Shown in pieces: positions 19,543-28,077 of a stretch of 64,000 nt of DNA (position 1 is the stretch's first letter; each line of letters starts with the position of its first letter). Under the pieces are notes generated by a model. The model had not been told where the DNA came from and searched no databases. It saw only the letters and a list, made by a program, of their open reading frames with translations. Origin of the DNA: Euzebya pacifica (GTDB lineage Bacteria > Actinomycetota > Nitriliruptoria > Euzebyales > Euzebyaceae); the NCBI RefSeq assembly GCF_003344865.1, contig NZ_CP031165.1, forward strand, positions 186,001 through 250,000. Direction: 5' to 3'. The position numbers were made by a program, and so were the translations under genes.

Positions 19543-19625
19543 CCTCCGGTCCTCTGATCACGACGAAGCGTCAGCGTGCCTCGCCCCCTCCGTCAGTGGT
19601 GACGGAGGGTACCGGTTGGGTCGGG
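19543..19625 (-). promoter_or_regulatory. Hairpin leader, copy 2 (nuclease lipoprotein)
   Basis: The 10-bp stem CCCTCCGTCA / TGACGGAGGG with loop GTGG (19586-19609) is identical in its inner 22 bases to copy 1. Counting from the shared 9-bp stem arm, whose innermost base is 19587, 44 bases follow to GTG 19542. I count 29 of 44 identical bases with copy 1, and the block just upstream of the hairpin is also similar. It also lies between the GIY-YIG stop codon and the lipoprotein, so it could serve as a terminator for the former. Confidence 0.6.
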
Positions 19626-19626
19626 A

Positions 19627-20176
19627 CTATTCGTCCACGGGTCGCGAGGCGGCCGCGGGCTCGTCGACCACCGGCCGTCTGAATCCGGGCGCGTTGTAGC
19701 GGGGCCGCCACACCGTGATCAGCACCGCTTCCAGCCGCTTCGCCCGGTCGACGTCGATGCCGAGCTCCTCGAGGGTGACCCACGAGACGACGTAGCGTTC
19801 GCTGATCCAGGCGACCGTCGGTGCGCCGGGGGCCAGCACATGGGCGCGGGCAACGCTCTTCCGGAAGGCCGACTTCTCCACCACCGGCCGGCCCTTGCCG
19901 TCGACGACGCCGTGCAGCAACTGGGCGGCATCACGGGCGGTGGGCCTTCTCGGGGCGGGGTTCGAGGTAGGTGGGGCGGAGGTGCTGGCCCCAGATGCGA
20001 CCTCGAAGCCCCTTCTGACCCAGGGCCCGGCCGACATAGACCGGATGATCCGGTCCGTCCCGTGGCCACCATGCGTACAGGCCCGGCGCGCGGGGAACGG
20101 CGTCGGCGGTGAGGCCGCTGACCGGGTGACGTAGTGCGGCGGCGAGCTCGAGCTCGGGATGTGCCTCGGGGGCCAT
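19627..20176 (-). pseudogene. GIY-YIG-like nuclease domain protein, one apparent frameshift
   Basis: The N-terminal half, in one frame, has the GIY-YIG core (APGLYAWW, PVYVGRALG, GLRGRIWGQHL). It runs to a TGA at 19931-19933. The other half continues in the next frame as DAAQLLHGVVDGKGRPVVEK, SAFRKSV and EAVLITVWRPRYNAPG, typical of the end of the fold. One surplus base in the G/C runs at 19935-19944 explains the break. About 180 residues result after correction. The ATG at 20176 has AAGGA nine bases upstream. Family members range from repair to mobile-element nucleases; no partner gene is obvious here. Confidence 0.65.
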
Positions 20177-20317
20177 CTGCGCCATTCCTTCCATCCCCCC
20201 GCACGGGACGAAGAACGGACGCATCCTTTCACATCGGCGCGGCGGCTTGTCGGGCTATGGTCTCGATGCGTCCCGGACACCGCCGGTCCGGGCTGGAAGC
20301 CGAGGAGAGGGACGTTG

Positions 20318-21394
20318 ATGCGCTGGGTCGGTCGGATCGCGATCGGGTTGCTGGTCGTGGTCGTGCTGCTGGCGGCCACCGTGTGGTTCACCACGTTCCA
20401 TCCCGACGACGTCCAGGCCGAGGACGTCGTCTGCGCCGACGATGCGCCGACCCTCCAGCCCGGGCAGGACGTCACGATCCTGTCGTGGAACGTCCAGTAC
20501 ATGGCCGGCAAGGACTACGTCTTCTTCTACGACCTGCTCGACGAGTCGGGTCCGGACGAGCGGCCGTCGCCCGAGGCGATCACCGCCACCTTCGAGGAGG
20601 TCGCCCGGGTCATCGGCGACGTCGACCCCGACGTCATCCTGCTGCAGGAGGTCGACGACGGGGCCGCCCGCACCGACGGCGAGGACCAGCTGGCCCGCCT
20701 GCTGGACATGGTCTCGCCCGACTACGCCTGCCACACCTCGGCGTTCTACTGGAAGGCCGCCTGGGTGCCACACCCGCGGATCCTCGGGTCGGTCGGCATG
20801 AAGCTGTCCACGGTGTCGCGGTACCGCATCGAGGACGCCACGAGGTACGCCCTGCCCATCATCCCGGCTGACCCGGTGACCGAGCAGTTCGGCCTCAAGC
20901 GGGCGATCCTGGAAGCCAGCCTGCCGGTGGAGGGAGGGGAGTCGCTGCTGACCTACAACACCCACTTCGACGCCTTCGCCCAGGGCACCGACACGATGCA
21001 GCGCCAGGTCGCCCAGGCGTCGGAGCGGCTGGCGTTCGTCACCGCCCAGCAGATCCCATGGGTGTTCGGCGGCGACCTCAACCTGCTCCCGCCCGGACCG
21101 CAGTACGACGACCTCGGCAGCGACGAGCAGGCCTACTACCTGCCCGACAGCGAGCTGGCGGTGCTGACCGACGCCTACCCGGTCGTCCCGTCGCTGGAGG
21201 AGTCCAACGGCCCCGGACGGGCCAGCTGGTACACCCACTTCCCCAACGCCCCGACCATCGACAGGCCGGATCGCACGATCGACTTCGTGTTCCTCAGCCC
21301 CCTGCTCGGGCTGGGCGACCACGAGGTCCGCCAGGCCGACACCCTCGACATCTCCGACCACCTGCCGGTGATCCTGGACGTCACCCTGCCCTGA
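20318..21394 (+). CDS. Endonuclease/exonuclease/phosphatase family protein, membrane-anchored
   Basis: The 358-residue protein has one N-terminal membrane helix (AIGLLVVVVLLAATVWF) and then an EEP domain outside the cell. Catalytic motifs are complete: LSWNVQYM, VILLQEVDD, LTYNTHFDAF, VFGGDLNLLP, TIDFVFLSPL and ISDHLPVILD. EEP enzymes are Mg2+-dependent phosphoesterases of DNA, lipids or inositol phosphates, and an extracellular location suggests lipid or nucleic-acid turnover. AGGAGAGG upstream of ATG 20318 supports the start. A strong hairpin follows the stop. Confidence 0.85.
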   Translation: MRWVGRIAIGLLVVVVLLAATVWFTTFHPDDVQAEDVVCADDAPTLQPGQDVTILSWNVQYMAGKDYVFFYDLLDESGPDERPSPEAITATFEEVARVIGDVDPDVILLQEVDDGAARTDGEDQLARLLDMVSPDYACHTSAFYWKAAWVPHPRILGSVGMKLSTVSRYRIEDATRYALPIIPADPVTEQFGLKRAILEASLPVEGGESLLTYNTHFDAFAQGTDTMQRQVAQASERLAFVTAQQIPWVFGGDLNLLPPGPQYDDLGSDEQAYYLPDSELAVLTDAYPVVPSLEESNGPGRASWYTHFPNAPTIDRPDRTIDFVFLSPLLGLGDHEVRQADTLDISDHLPVILDVTLP

Positions 21395-21400
21395 CCCGGC

Positions 21401-21428
21401 GGCGGCACGCCCGAACGAGCGTGCCGCC
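21401..21428 (+). terminator. Hairpin terminator after EEP gene
   Basis: A perfect 10-bp stem, GGCGGCACGC / GCGTGCCGCC, with an 8-nt loop starts six bases after the EEP stop codon. No T tract follows. Confidence 0.65.
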
Positions 21429-21446
21429 ACCGCCCACCCCTCGTGA

Positions 21447-21574
21447 CGGATCTTGACCCAGCTCACGGGGTCAAGCGTCTGTGGTGGGTCACCATCCACC
21501 AGCCCGGCGGCGCGTTCGCGGCCGTGAGGACGGAAGAGCGGGGCGGATTCCGCCACACGGTGGGTCAAGATCCG
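21447..21574. repeat. 14-bp inverted repeat with a nested hairpin
   Basis: CGGATCTTGACCCA at 21447-21460 has its exact reverse complement at 21561-21574. A third half-copy, GGGTCAAG at 21468-21475, pairs with the first arm as an 8-bp hairpin with an 8-nt loop. The near-palindrome GGCGGATTCCGCC lies just before the right arm. The region separates the convergent EEP gene and hydroxyproline dehydrogenase gene and holds no open gene, so it may act as a bidirectional terminator or be a small repeat element. Confidence 0.5.
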
Positions 21575-21642
21575 CCCGGGGCGGGGGTACATGCCTGCCC
21601 GCGGGGGAGGGGTGGCCGGCCCCCGTGGGGCGGGGCGAGCGG

Positions 21643-24510
21643 TCAGCCGTTGGCGGTCAGCCGGGCCAGCTGGTCGACGAGGACGGGCTGGGCGACGGGG
21701 CGGGACTCGAGGTGGCCGGGGGAGGGGTGGCCGGCCGCGCGGACCATGCTGGAGACCAACGGCCCGCAGACGCCGCCCTGGCAGCGGCCCATCCCACACC
21801 GGGTCAGGCCCTTGACGGCCCGGGCGTTGGTGGCGCCGTCGGCGATGGCCCGGCCAACGGCCTCGGCCGGCACCTCCTCGCACCGGCAGACCGTCACGTC
21901 GTCGGGCAGGCCCACCGTCCACTCGTCGTCCCACGGGTACAGGCGGGCCAGCGCGTCGCGGAACCCGTCCCAGCGACGCACGGCCCTGCGCGCGCCCGAG
22001 GGCACCGCCGGGCCGACCGTCGACGCCAGGATGGCCGCGCCGGCCAGGTGGCCCTCGGCGACCGCCTTGTCGGCTCCGGCCACCCCGGTCAGCTCGCCCG
22101 CCGCCCACACGCCGGGCACCGACGTCGACTGCTCGTCGTCGACCACCACGGCCGGTCCTGCGGTTCCCGGCCGGTTCACCAGCTCACATCCCAGCTGGAC
22201 CGCCAACGTCACGTCGGGCAGCAGCCCGTCGGAGACCGCCAGCGCGTCCACTGCCATCCGCGCCGTGCGGCCGGACGGGGCGCGCATGGCCACCTGCTCG
22301 ACCGCCTCGCCGTCTGCCGACGCGATGGCCTCGACGACCCGCCAGCCGAACCGTGGCGGCCGGCCACCCGTCAGCCGGGCGAGGTCGGCCAGCTTGCCCG
22401 GGTGCCCGAGGCCCACGGGCAGCCCACCGACCGCGAGCCGTCGCAGCGACTGGGCCTCCAGCGTCAGCAGCGGCGGCGTCCCCGCGGCACGCAGCGCCGA
22501 CGCGACCGCCAGCAACAACGGCCCGGTCCCCGCCAGCACAACCCGTTCCCAGGGGCTGTGACCCTCCTGCTTGACCATCGCCTGGGCGGCCCCCGCGGTC
22601 AGCACTCCCGGCAGCGTCCAGCCAGGGAACGGGCGCACGACCTCCCGGGCGCCGGTGGCCAGCACCAGGTGATCGGCCAGGACCAGCCGCAGCTCGTCGT
22701 CCACCGACACCATGACCTGGAACCGCCTGGTCGCCACCCCGGCGACCTGCTGCACGGCCACCACCTGCGCCCCGCCGAGGTGCTGGACGCCCCGGCTGCC
22801 GTCATCGATCAGCTCGGCCCAGGGCCCCGAGGGAGAGGCGGTACCGGCACGCTGTCGTCCGATCTGGCCACCAGCCGACGGATACCGGTCGACGAGCCCG
22901 ACCGACAGCCCGTTGCCACGCACCGTCGCCGCTGCGGCCAGGCCGCCGGGTCCCGCGCCGAGCACGGCCACATCGACATCCATCACCACCGAACCCGCAC
23001 CCGTCGAACCCGCCGCCGAGTCCGGACCGTCGTCAGCCCCCGACGGCTCGCCAGCGGTCGGTTCGCCAGCGGTCGGTTCCCCAGCGGTCGGCTCGGCAGC
23101 GGTCGGCTCGAGGCACGCCCTGACCGTGGTCCCGTCCGCCCGGGGCAGGACGCAGTCGTGGCAGTGGCCGATGCCGCAGAACAGGCCGCGGGGCCGATCC
23201 TCGAACCGGGTGCGCCGCCAGGACTGCTGCCCGTCGGCGAGCAGCGCCGCGGCGACGGTGCTGCCACGGCCTTCCTTTCCGCCCGTCAGCCCCGACCCAC
23301 ACGAACCGGTCGTCGACGCGCACGACGGGGAGAGCACGAACGGCGTCGGACCCGGCACCCGGTCCACGACGCGTTCGTCCGTGTCGTGCAACCGGCGGGG
23401 GTCGAACGCCTCGTCGGTGCGGCCAGCCAGCACGGACTCGGCCAGCACCTCGGCAGAGCCCAACGCCAGGCCGATACCCGCACCTTCGTGACCCGAGCAG
23501 TGGAACAACCCCTCCACCCGGACGTCCGGACCGATCAGCGGCAGGTGGTCCGGCGTGGCCGGCCGGAAGCCCTGGTAGGTCCGGATGATCCGCACCCTGC
23601 CCAGCGACGGGAACAACGACGCGGCGTTCCGGCTGAGCTCGCCGACCAGGTCCCAGCGCTGCTGGGTGTCCCAGCCGACGGCCTCGCGGGTCGAGCCGAT
23701 CAGCACCGTGCCCGAGACGGTCGACTCGATGACCGGTGCCACCTGGGCCGCCCCGTCGTCGCTCGCCACCGCCTCCACGTAGCGGCCGTCGTAGACCTTG
23801 TGGCGAACCGTCCCCGGCGGGAGGGGTTCGGTCACCAGCAGCAGGCCACGACGGGGGAACACCGGCGCCACGCCACCCAGCCGGGCAGCCAGCTCGCCCG
23901 ACCACGGGCCGGCCGCGAGGACGACGGCGTCGGCGTCGATCCGCGACCCGTCGGCCAGCTCGACACCCACCCCGGCGGTCAGGGACGACAGGCCGACCAC
24001 CGACACGCCGACCCGCTCCTCCACCCCCAGGTCGAGCGCCGCACGACGCAACGCCCGGACGGCGTGGATGGGCATGACCTGTGCGTCCTGCGGGAAGCTG
24101 ATGCCACCCACCAACCCGGGGGACAGCTGGGGCTCCATCTCGCGCAGCGCCGCCCGGCCCAGCACCACCGACTGCACGCCGAGCGGACGCTGCCCCTCGG
24201 CCTGCGCGGCCAGCAACCCGAGCTGGCTGTCGCTGCTGGCGGTGATGATGCCGCCCTTCTCCTCGAACTCGAACGGTTCGGCGGACTCCGCGGCGAAGGC
24301 CTTCCACAGCTCGATGGACCGCAGCGCCAGCCGCGCCTCGGCGGGGATCTCCTTGTCGCTGACGAGGATGTTCCCCTCGCCCCGGCTGGACGTGCCGGCG
24401 CCGGCGACGTGCCGTTCGACGACGGTGACCCGTGCACCTCGGCGCGCCAGCTCGCGGGCGGCCGCCAGGCCGATGATCCCGGCGCCAACGACCACGACGT
24501 GGGTGGTCAC
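21643..24510 (-). CDS. Three-subunit fusion D-hydroxyproline dehydrogenase
   Basis: The 955-residue chain joins three proteins that are normally separate. Residues 1-~385 are a DAO-type flavoprotein (VVVVGAGIIGLAAARELARR). Residues ~395-475 are a small [2Fe-2S] subunit (RGLFCGIGHCHDC, then RAC). Residues ~510-955 are the HcnB-like FAD subunit (VAVLGAGPGGLAAA) with a BFD-type [2Fe-2S] site (VCRCEEV; RCGMGRCQGGVC). The order corresponds to LhpB, LhpF and LhpE, which together oxidise cis-4-hydroxy-D-proline to pyrroline-4-hydroxy-2-carboxylate and pass electrons to the respiratory chain. A PTAGE tandem repeat links the last two parts. GTG 24510 lies 4 bases after the aldehyde dehydrogenase stop. 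Substrate is inferred from the operon; proline or sarcosine is possible. Confidence 0.85.
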   Translation of the reverse strand: MTTHVVVVGAGIIGLAAARELARRGARVTVVERHVAGAGTSSRGEGNILVSDKEIPAEARLALRSIELWKAFAAESAEPFEFEEKGGIITASSDSQLGLLAAQAEGQRPLGVQSVVLGRAALREMEPQLSPGLVGGISFPQDAQVMPIHAVRALRRAALDLGVEERVGVSVVGLSSLTAGVGVELADGSRIDADAVVLAAGPWSGELAARLGGVAPVFPRRGLLLVTEPLPPGTVRHKVYDGRYVEAVASDDGAAQVAPVIESTVSGTVLIGSTREAVGWDTQQRWDLVGELSRNAASLFPSLGRVRIIRTYQGFRPATPDHLPLIGPDVRVEGLFHCSGHEGAGIGLALGSAEVLAESVLAGRTDEAFDPRRLHDTDERVVDRVPGPTPFVLSPSCASTTGSCGSGLTGGKEGRGSTVAAALLADGQQSWRRTRFEDRPRGLFCGIGHCHDCVLPRADGTTVRACLEPTAAEPTAGEPTAGEPTAGEPSGADDGPDSAAGSTGAGSVVMDVDVAVLGAGPGGLAAAATVRGNGLSVGLVDRYPSAGGQIGRQRAGTASPSGPWAELIDDGSRGVQHLGGAQVVAVQQVAGVATRRFQVMVSVDDELRLVLADHLVLATGAREVVRPFPGWTLPGVLTAGAAQAMVKQEGHSPWERVVLAGTGPLLLAVASALRAAGTPPLLTLEAQSLRRLAVGGLPVGLGHPGKLADLARLTGGRPPRFGWRVVEAIASADGEAVEQVAMRAPSGRTARMAVDALAVSDGLLPDVTLAVQLGCELVNRPGTAGPAVVVDDEQSTSVPGVWAAGELTGVAGADKAVAEGHLAGAAILASTVGPAVPSGARRAVRRWDGFRDALARLYPWDDEWTVGLPDDVTVCRCEEVPAEAVGRAIADGATNARAVKGLTRCGMGRCQGGVCGPLVSSMVRAAGHPSPGHLESRPVAQPVLVDQLARLTANG

Positions 24511-24514
24511 CGAG

Positions 24515-26029
24515 CTACTGCGCCCAGGTGGGCAGCGCGTCGTCGGAGAAGGACTGGAAGGCCACCGGTCGACGGAACCGGTCGATGGCGGCCAGCCCGA
24601 CGCTGGTGTGCAGCGGCGCGGTGGTCGCCGGGTACGGGCCGCCGTGGTGCTGGCCGGGGCTGACCCGAACACCCGTCGGGTAGCCGTTGGCGATGACCCG
24701 ACCGACCTTGCGGGCCAGCCGGTCGGCCATGCTGCGCGCCCACGACGACTCCTCGGGGGTGAAGTGCAGCGACGCGGTCAGGGCCGGCTCGAACGCGTCG
24801 ACGACCTCGTCCAGCTCGTCGTCACCGGCGAGCACGACCAGGGTTGCCGGACCGAACACCTCCTCGCGAAGGACCGGCTCGTCGACGAACGTGGCGGCGT
24901 CGGTGGACAGCACGGCCGCGGCACACCCACCGTCGGCATCGGGGGCGCGGACGACCTCGACGCCGTCCACGGCCGCCGCACGGTCCAGCCCCTCGACGAA
25001 GCCGCTGACGATCCCGCCGTGCAGGAGCGGGTGGCCCGGCGTCCGATCGCCCAGCGCGTCGCAGAGACCGGTCAGCACGGCACGGCCGTTGTCGTCGTCG
25101 GGCAGCACGATCAGCCCGGGCTTGGTGCAGAACTGGCCCTCGCCCAGCAGGTAGCTGCCGGAGATCCCCTCGACCATGCCAGCCACGTCGGCCGCCGCAC
25201 CGGCGGAGACGACCAGCGGGTTCAACGACCCCATCTCGGCGTACACGGGGATCGGACGGGGCCGTGTGGCGGCCAGGTCGAACAGGGCACGGCCGCCGCG
25301 CAGGCTGCCGGTGAACGCCACGGCGTCGACGTCGGGGTGCGTGACCAGCGCCTGGCCGACCTCGTGGCCCCCTTCGTGCAGCACCGAGATCATCCCCTCG
25401 GCGAGGCCAGCGGACCGCAGGCCCTCGGCGAGCAGCCGACCGCACAGCTCGGCGGTGGCCGGCTGGGCCGGGTGGGCCTTGGCGACGACCGGGCAGCCGG
25501 CGCCGAGGGCGGCAGCGGTGTCGGTACCGGCGACGCCGAACGCCAGCGGGAAGTTGGAGGCGGCGAACACCGCGACCACGCCGAGCGGCACCGTGGTGCG
25601 GTGCAGCGCCGGGGCGGCCGGGCCATCGCCGGCCGGGTCGACCACGACATCACGACGGCTGCCCGTGCGGGCCTCGGTCGCCATCATCCGCAGCTGCCCG
25701 ACGGTGCGGGCCAGCTCGCCACGCAGCCGAATCTCGCCCAGGGCGGTCTCGGCGTCGGCGGTGGCGACCACGACATCGGCGGCGGCCTCGAACGCATCGG
25801 CGGCCGCCTCCAGCCCCTCGGCGATCGCGGCCATGTCGATCGGGTCGGCCAGCGCCTCGACGGCGGCGGTGACGGCGTCGTCCAGCTGGTCGAACCCGAC
25901 GGTGGTGTAGCTGGGTGTCAGCGCCTGACCCGTGCGTGGGTCGGTGGCGGAGAAGGCGTCGCCGTCACCTGCGGTGGGCTGGCCGGCGATGACGGACTGG
26001 CCGGTCGGCTGGATGGAGGAGGTGGTCAT
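24515..26029 (-). CDS. Alpha-ketoglutarate semialdehyde dehydrogenase
   Basis: The 504-residue protein is an NAD(P)-dependent aldehyde dehydrogenase of the ketoglutarate-semialdehyde type, recognisable from the start TDPRTGQALTPSY and the absence of the usual N-terminal arm. Catalytic Cys is in GEGQFCTKPG (about 300) and the general-base Glu in YAEMGSLNP (about 262). Nucleotide-binding segments are VFAASNFPLAFGVAGTDT and AFTGSLRGGRALF. It would complete hydroxyproline breakdown by oxidising the semialdehyde to 2-oxoglutarate. It lies between the epimerase (45-base gap) and the dehydrogenase fusion (4-base gap) in the minus-strand operon. Confidence 0.88.
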   Translation of the reverse strand: MTTSSIQPTGQSVIAGQPTAGDGDAFSATDPRTGQALTPSYTTVGFDQLDDAVTAAVEALADPIDMAAIAEGLEAAADAFEAAADVVVATADAETALGEIRLRGELARTVGQLRMMATEARTGSRRDVVVDPAGDGPAAPALHRTTVPLGVVAVFAASNFPLAFGVAGTDTAAALGAGCPVVAKAHPAQPATAELCGRLLAEGLRSAGLAEGMISVLHEGGHEVGQALVTHPDVDAVAFTGSLRGGRALFDLAATRPRPIPVYAEMGSLNPLVVSAGAAADVAGMVEGISGSYLLGEGQFCTKPGLIVLPDDDNGRAVLTGLCDALGDRTPGHPLLHGGIVSGFVEGLDRAAAVDGVEVVRAPDADGGCAAAVLSTDAATFVDEPVLREEVFGPATLVVLAGDDELDEVVDAFEPALTASLHFTPEESSWARSMADRLARKVGRVIANGYPTGVRVSPGQHHGGPYPATTAPLHTSVGLAAIDRFRRPVAFQSFSDDALPTWAQ

Positions 26030-26074
26030 GACAGGTCTCCAGAGGGAGGGACTCGCGGATGTTGGGCGGGGCGG

Positions 26075-27079
26075 TCAGCCGAGCAGGAAGCCCTCTGACC
26101 AGGGGTCGGTGGGGTCCAGTACGAGCTGGTTCAGGCCGGTCACCCACGCGCGACCGGTGATGGAGGGCACGACCGCCGGTAGCTCCCCGACCGTAGTGGT
26201 CCCCAGCAGCTGGCCGGTGAACCGCGAGTCGATGATGGAGGTGTGGACGAACGGCGTGTCCAGCGCCAGGTCGCCTCGGGCGTGCATGGATGCCATGCGG
26301 GCCGAGGTGCCGGTGCCGCAGGGCGAGCGGTCGAGGTACCCGGGGTCGATGACGACGGCCCCCCGACCGTCCACCTCGTCGTCACCGGGCGCGGTCACGA
26401 GGACGTGGTGGGTGCCGGCGATGTCGGGCCGTTCCGGATGGACGATGTCGAGCTGGTCGTTGGCGGCCGCCATCACGCGCATGCCGGCGTATAGGACGGT
26501 GCCGGCGTGCTCGGGCCGGAGGGTGACGTCGAGGTCGTCAGCGGAGACGAGCACGTAGAAGTTGCCGCCGTAGGCCACGTCGACGGTGACCTCACCGATG
26601 CCCTCGACCTTCACGACGGCGTCGCGCAGCAGCAGGAAGGAGGGGACGTTGCGAAGGGTGACGGACGTGCAGGCGCCGTCGACGACGCTTGCCTCGGCGA
26701 CGACCAGGCCGGCCGGGGTGTCCAGCCGCACGGTCGTGACCGGTTCGATGACCTGGACCAGCCCGGTCTCCACGGCGGCCGTGACCGCGCCGATGGTCCC
26801 GTGGCCGCACATGGGCAGGCAGCCGGTGACCTCGATGTAGACCACGCCGAGGTCGGCATCCGGACGGGTCGGCGGGCACAGGATCGCCCCCGACATCGCC
26901 TGGTGGCCACGCGGCTCGAACATCAGCAGCTTGCGCCAGCCGTCCAGCGTCGTGGCGACGTGGTGGCTGCGCTCGGCCATCGTCTCGCCGGGCAGCACGC
27001 CGAACCCGGAGGTGACCACCCGGGTCGGCATGCCCTCGGTGTGGGTGTCGACGGCGGTGAAGACCTTCCTCGCTCGCAT
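26075..27079 (-). CDS. lhpA: 4-hydroxyproline 2-epimerase (proline racemase family)
   Basis: The 334-residue protein has both catalytic cysteines of the racemase/epimerase branch: Cys91 in LPMCGHGTIG and Cys254 in RSPCGTGTSA. The dehydratase branch has Thr at the second position, so this one should invert C2, converting trans-4-hydroxy-L-proline to cis-4-hydroxy-D-proline. Sequence alone does not separate proline racemase from hydroxyproline epimerase, but the next three enzymes of the hydroxyproline pathway flank it. ATG 27079 is 11 bases after the deaminase stop, with GAGGT upstream. Confidence 0.87.
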   Translation of the reverse strand: MRARKVFTAVDTHTEGMPTRVVTSGFGVLPGETMAERSHHVATTLDGWRKLLMFEPRGHQAMSGAILCPPTRPDADLGVVYIEVTGCLPMCGHGTIGAVTAAVETGLVQVIEPVTTVRLDTPAGLVVAEASVVDGACTSVTLRNVPSFLLLRDAVVKVEGIGEVTVDVAYGGNFYVLVSADDLDVTLRPEHAGTVLYAGMRVMAAANDQLDIVHPERPDIAGTHHVLVTAPGDDEVDGRGAVVIDPGYLDRSPCGTGTSARMASMHARGDLALDTPFVHTSIIDSRFTGQLLGTTTVGELPAVVPSITGRAWVTGLNQLVLDPTDPWSEGFLLG

Positions 27080-27090
27080 CGCGGTCGACC

Positions 27091-27978
27091 TCAGCCCTTG
27101 CCGGCGGCGAGGGCGCGACGGGCGTCGGCGCGGACCTGCTGCTCGACATCGGCCGGCAGGGGCAGGCGGGGCAGCCTGGACGGGCCGCCGTACCGGCCGG
27201 CCTCCTCCTGACCCAGCTTGATGGCCTGCACGAAGCGTGGTTCGGCGTCCCAGCGGAGGATGGGGAGCATCTCGTCGTACAGCGCGAGGGCGTCGGCGAT
27301 CTTGCCGGACTCCGACAGCTCCAGCAGGCGGACCGACTGCTCGGGGAAGGCGTTGACGAACCCGCTGATCCAGCCGCGGGTGCCGACCAGCGCCGACTCG
27401 ACCAGGACGTCGTCGCAGCCGCAGATGACCTGCAGCTGGGGGACCAGGTCGGCGAGGTGGCGGACCCGGCGGACGTCCATGGAGAACTCCTTGAGCCCGA
27501 CGACCTGCGGAACGGCCTCCACGGTCTTGGCCATCAGCGCCGGCACCAGGTCCACCCGGGTCGACCACGGGTTGTTGTAGGCGATGATCGGCACACCGAC
27601 CTCGGCCACGTGGGCGTAGTGGGCGACGACCTCGTCGTCGGTGGGGGCGTGCGACGTCGGGGGCAGCAGCATGACGGCAGGGCAGCCGTGGGCGGCGGCC
27701 TGCTCGGTCCAGCGCCGGGCCTCACCGGCGGACTTGCCGGCCACGCCGGGGATGACCCGGTCGGCACCGACGGCAGCGACGGCGGCGTCGACGACCGCAG
27801 CCCGTTCCTCGTCGGTCAGCGCCTCGTACTCGCCGAGCGAGCCGTTGACGACGACGCCCTCGCAACCGGACTCCACCAGCCACGCGCAGTGCTCGGCGAA
27901 GCGGTCGAGGTCCAGGGTGAGGTCGTCACGGAAGGGAAGGGTGGTGGCGGGCCAGACCCCGCGGAGCACGTCAGTCAT
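27091..27978 (-). CDS. lhpC: Delta1-pyrroline-4-hydroxy-2-carboxylate deaminase (DapA family)
   Basis: The 295-residue protein is a class I aldolase-type barrel of the dihydrodipicolinate synthase family. It has GSLGEYEALT, Tyr134 in IIAYNNPWSTRVD and the Schiff-base Lys163 in VVGLKEFSMD. In hydroxyproline operons this family member deaminates pyrroline-4-hydroxy-2-carboxylate to alpha-ketoglutarate semialdehyde. It is the first gene of the minus-strand operon, with its start 35 bases from the shared operator. Other DapA-family lyases are possible on sequence alone; the neighbours decide. Confidence 0.86.
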   Translation of the reverse strand: MTDVLRGVWPATTLPFRDDLTLDLDRFAEHCAWLVESGCEGVVVNGSLGEYEALTDEERAAVVDAAVAAVGADRVIPGVAGKSAGEARRWTEQAAAHGCPAVMLLPPTSHAPTDDEVVAHYAHVAEVGVPIIAYNNPWSTRVDLVPALMAKTVEAVPQVVGLKEFSMDVRRVRHLADLVPQLQVICGCDDVLVESALVGTRGWISGFVNAFPEQSVRLLELSESGKIADALALYDEMLPILRWDAEPRFVQAIKLGQEEAGRYGGPSRLPRLPLPADVEQQVRADARRALAAGKG

Positions 27979-28013
27979 GGTGTGGACCGTACGGCACGGG
28001 CCGACACGGGTAT

Positions 28014-28029
28014 ATCGACGATCGTCGAA
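28014..28029. promoter_or_regulatory. Operator in divergent hydroxyproline promoter
   Basis: ATCGAC-GATC-GTCGAA contains the perfect 14-bp palindrome TCGACGATCGTCGA. It sits between the divergent deaminase (start 27978) and PucR-type regulator (start 28078). The same TTCGAC-N4-GTCGAA layout recurs before hyuA. A second palindrome, CGATGATCATCG, lies at 28048-28059. Confidence 0.65.
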
Positions 28030-28077
28030 CGTTTGCGCTGAGCTGGCCGATGATCATCGAGGCCGACTTGTGGCACT

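Noticed and set aside
24511-24672. Longer N-terminus of the dehydrogenase fusion
   Set aside because: It would overlap the aldehyde dehydrogenase end and adds Ser/Arg/Pro sequence unlike the family; the FAD motif starts right after GTG 24510.
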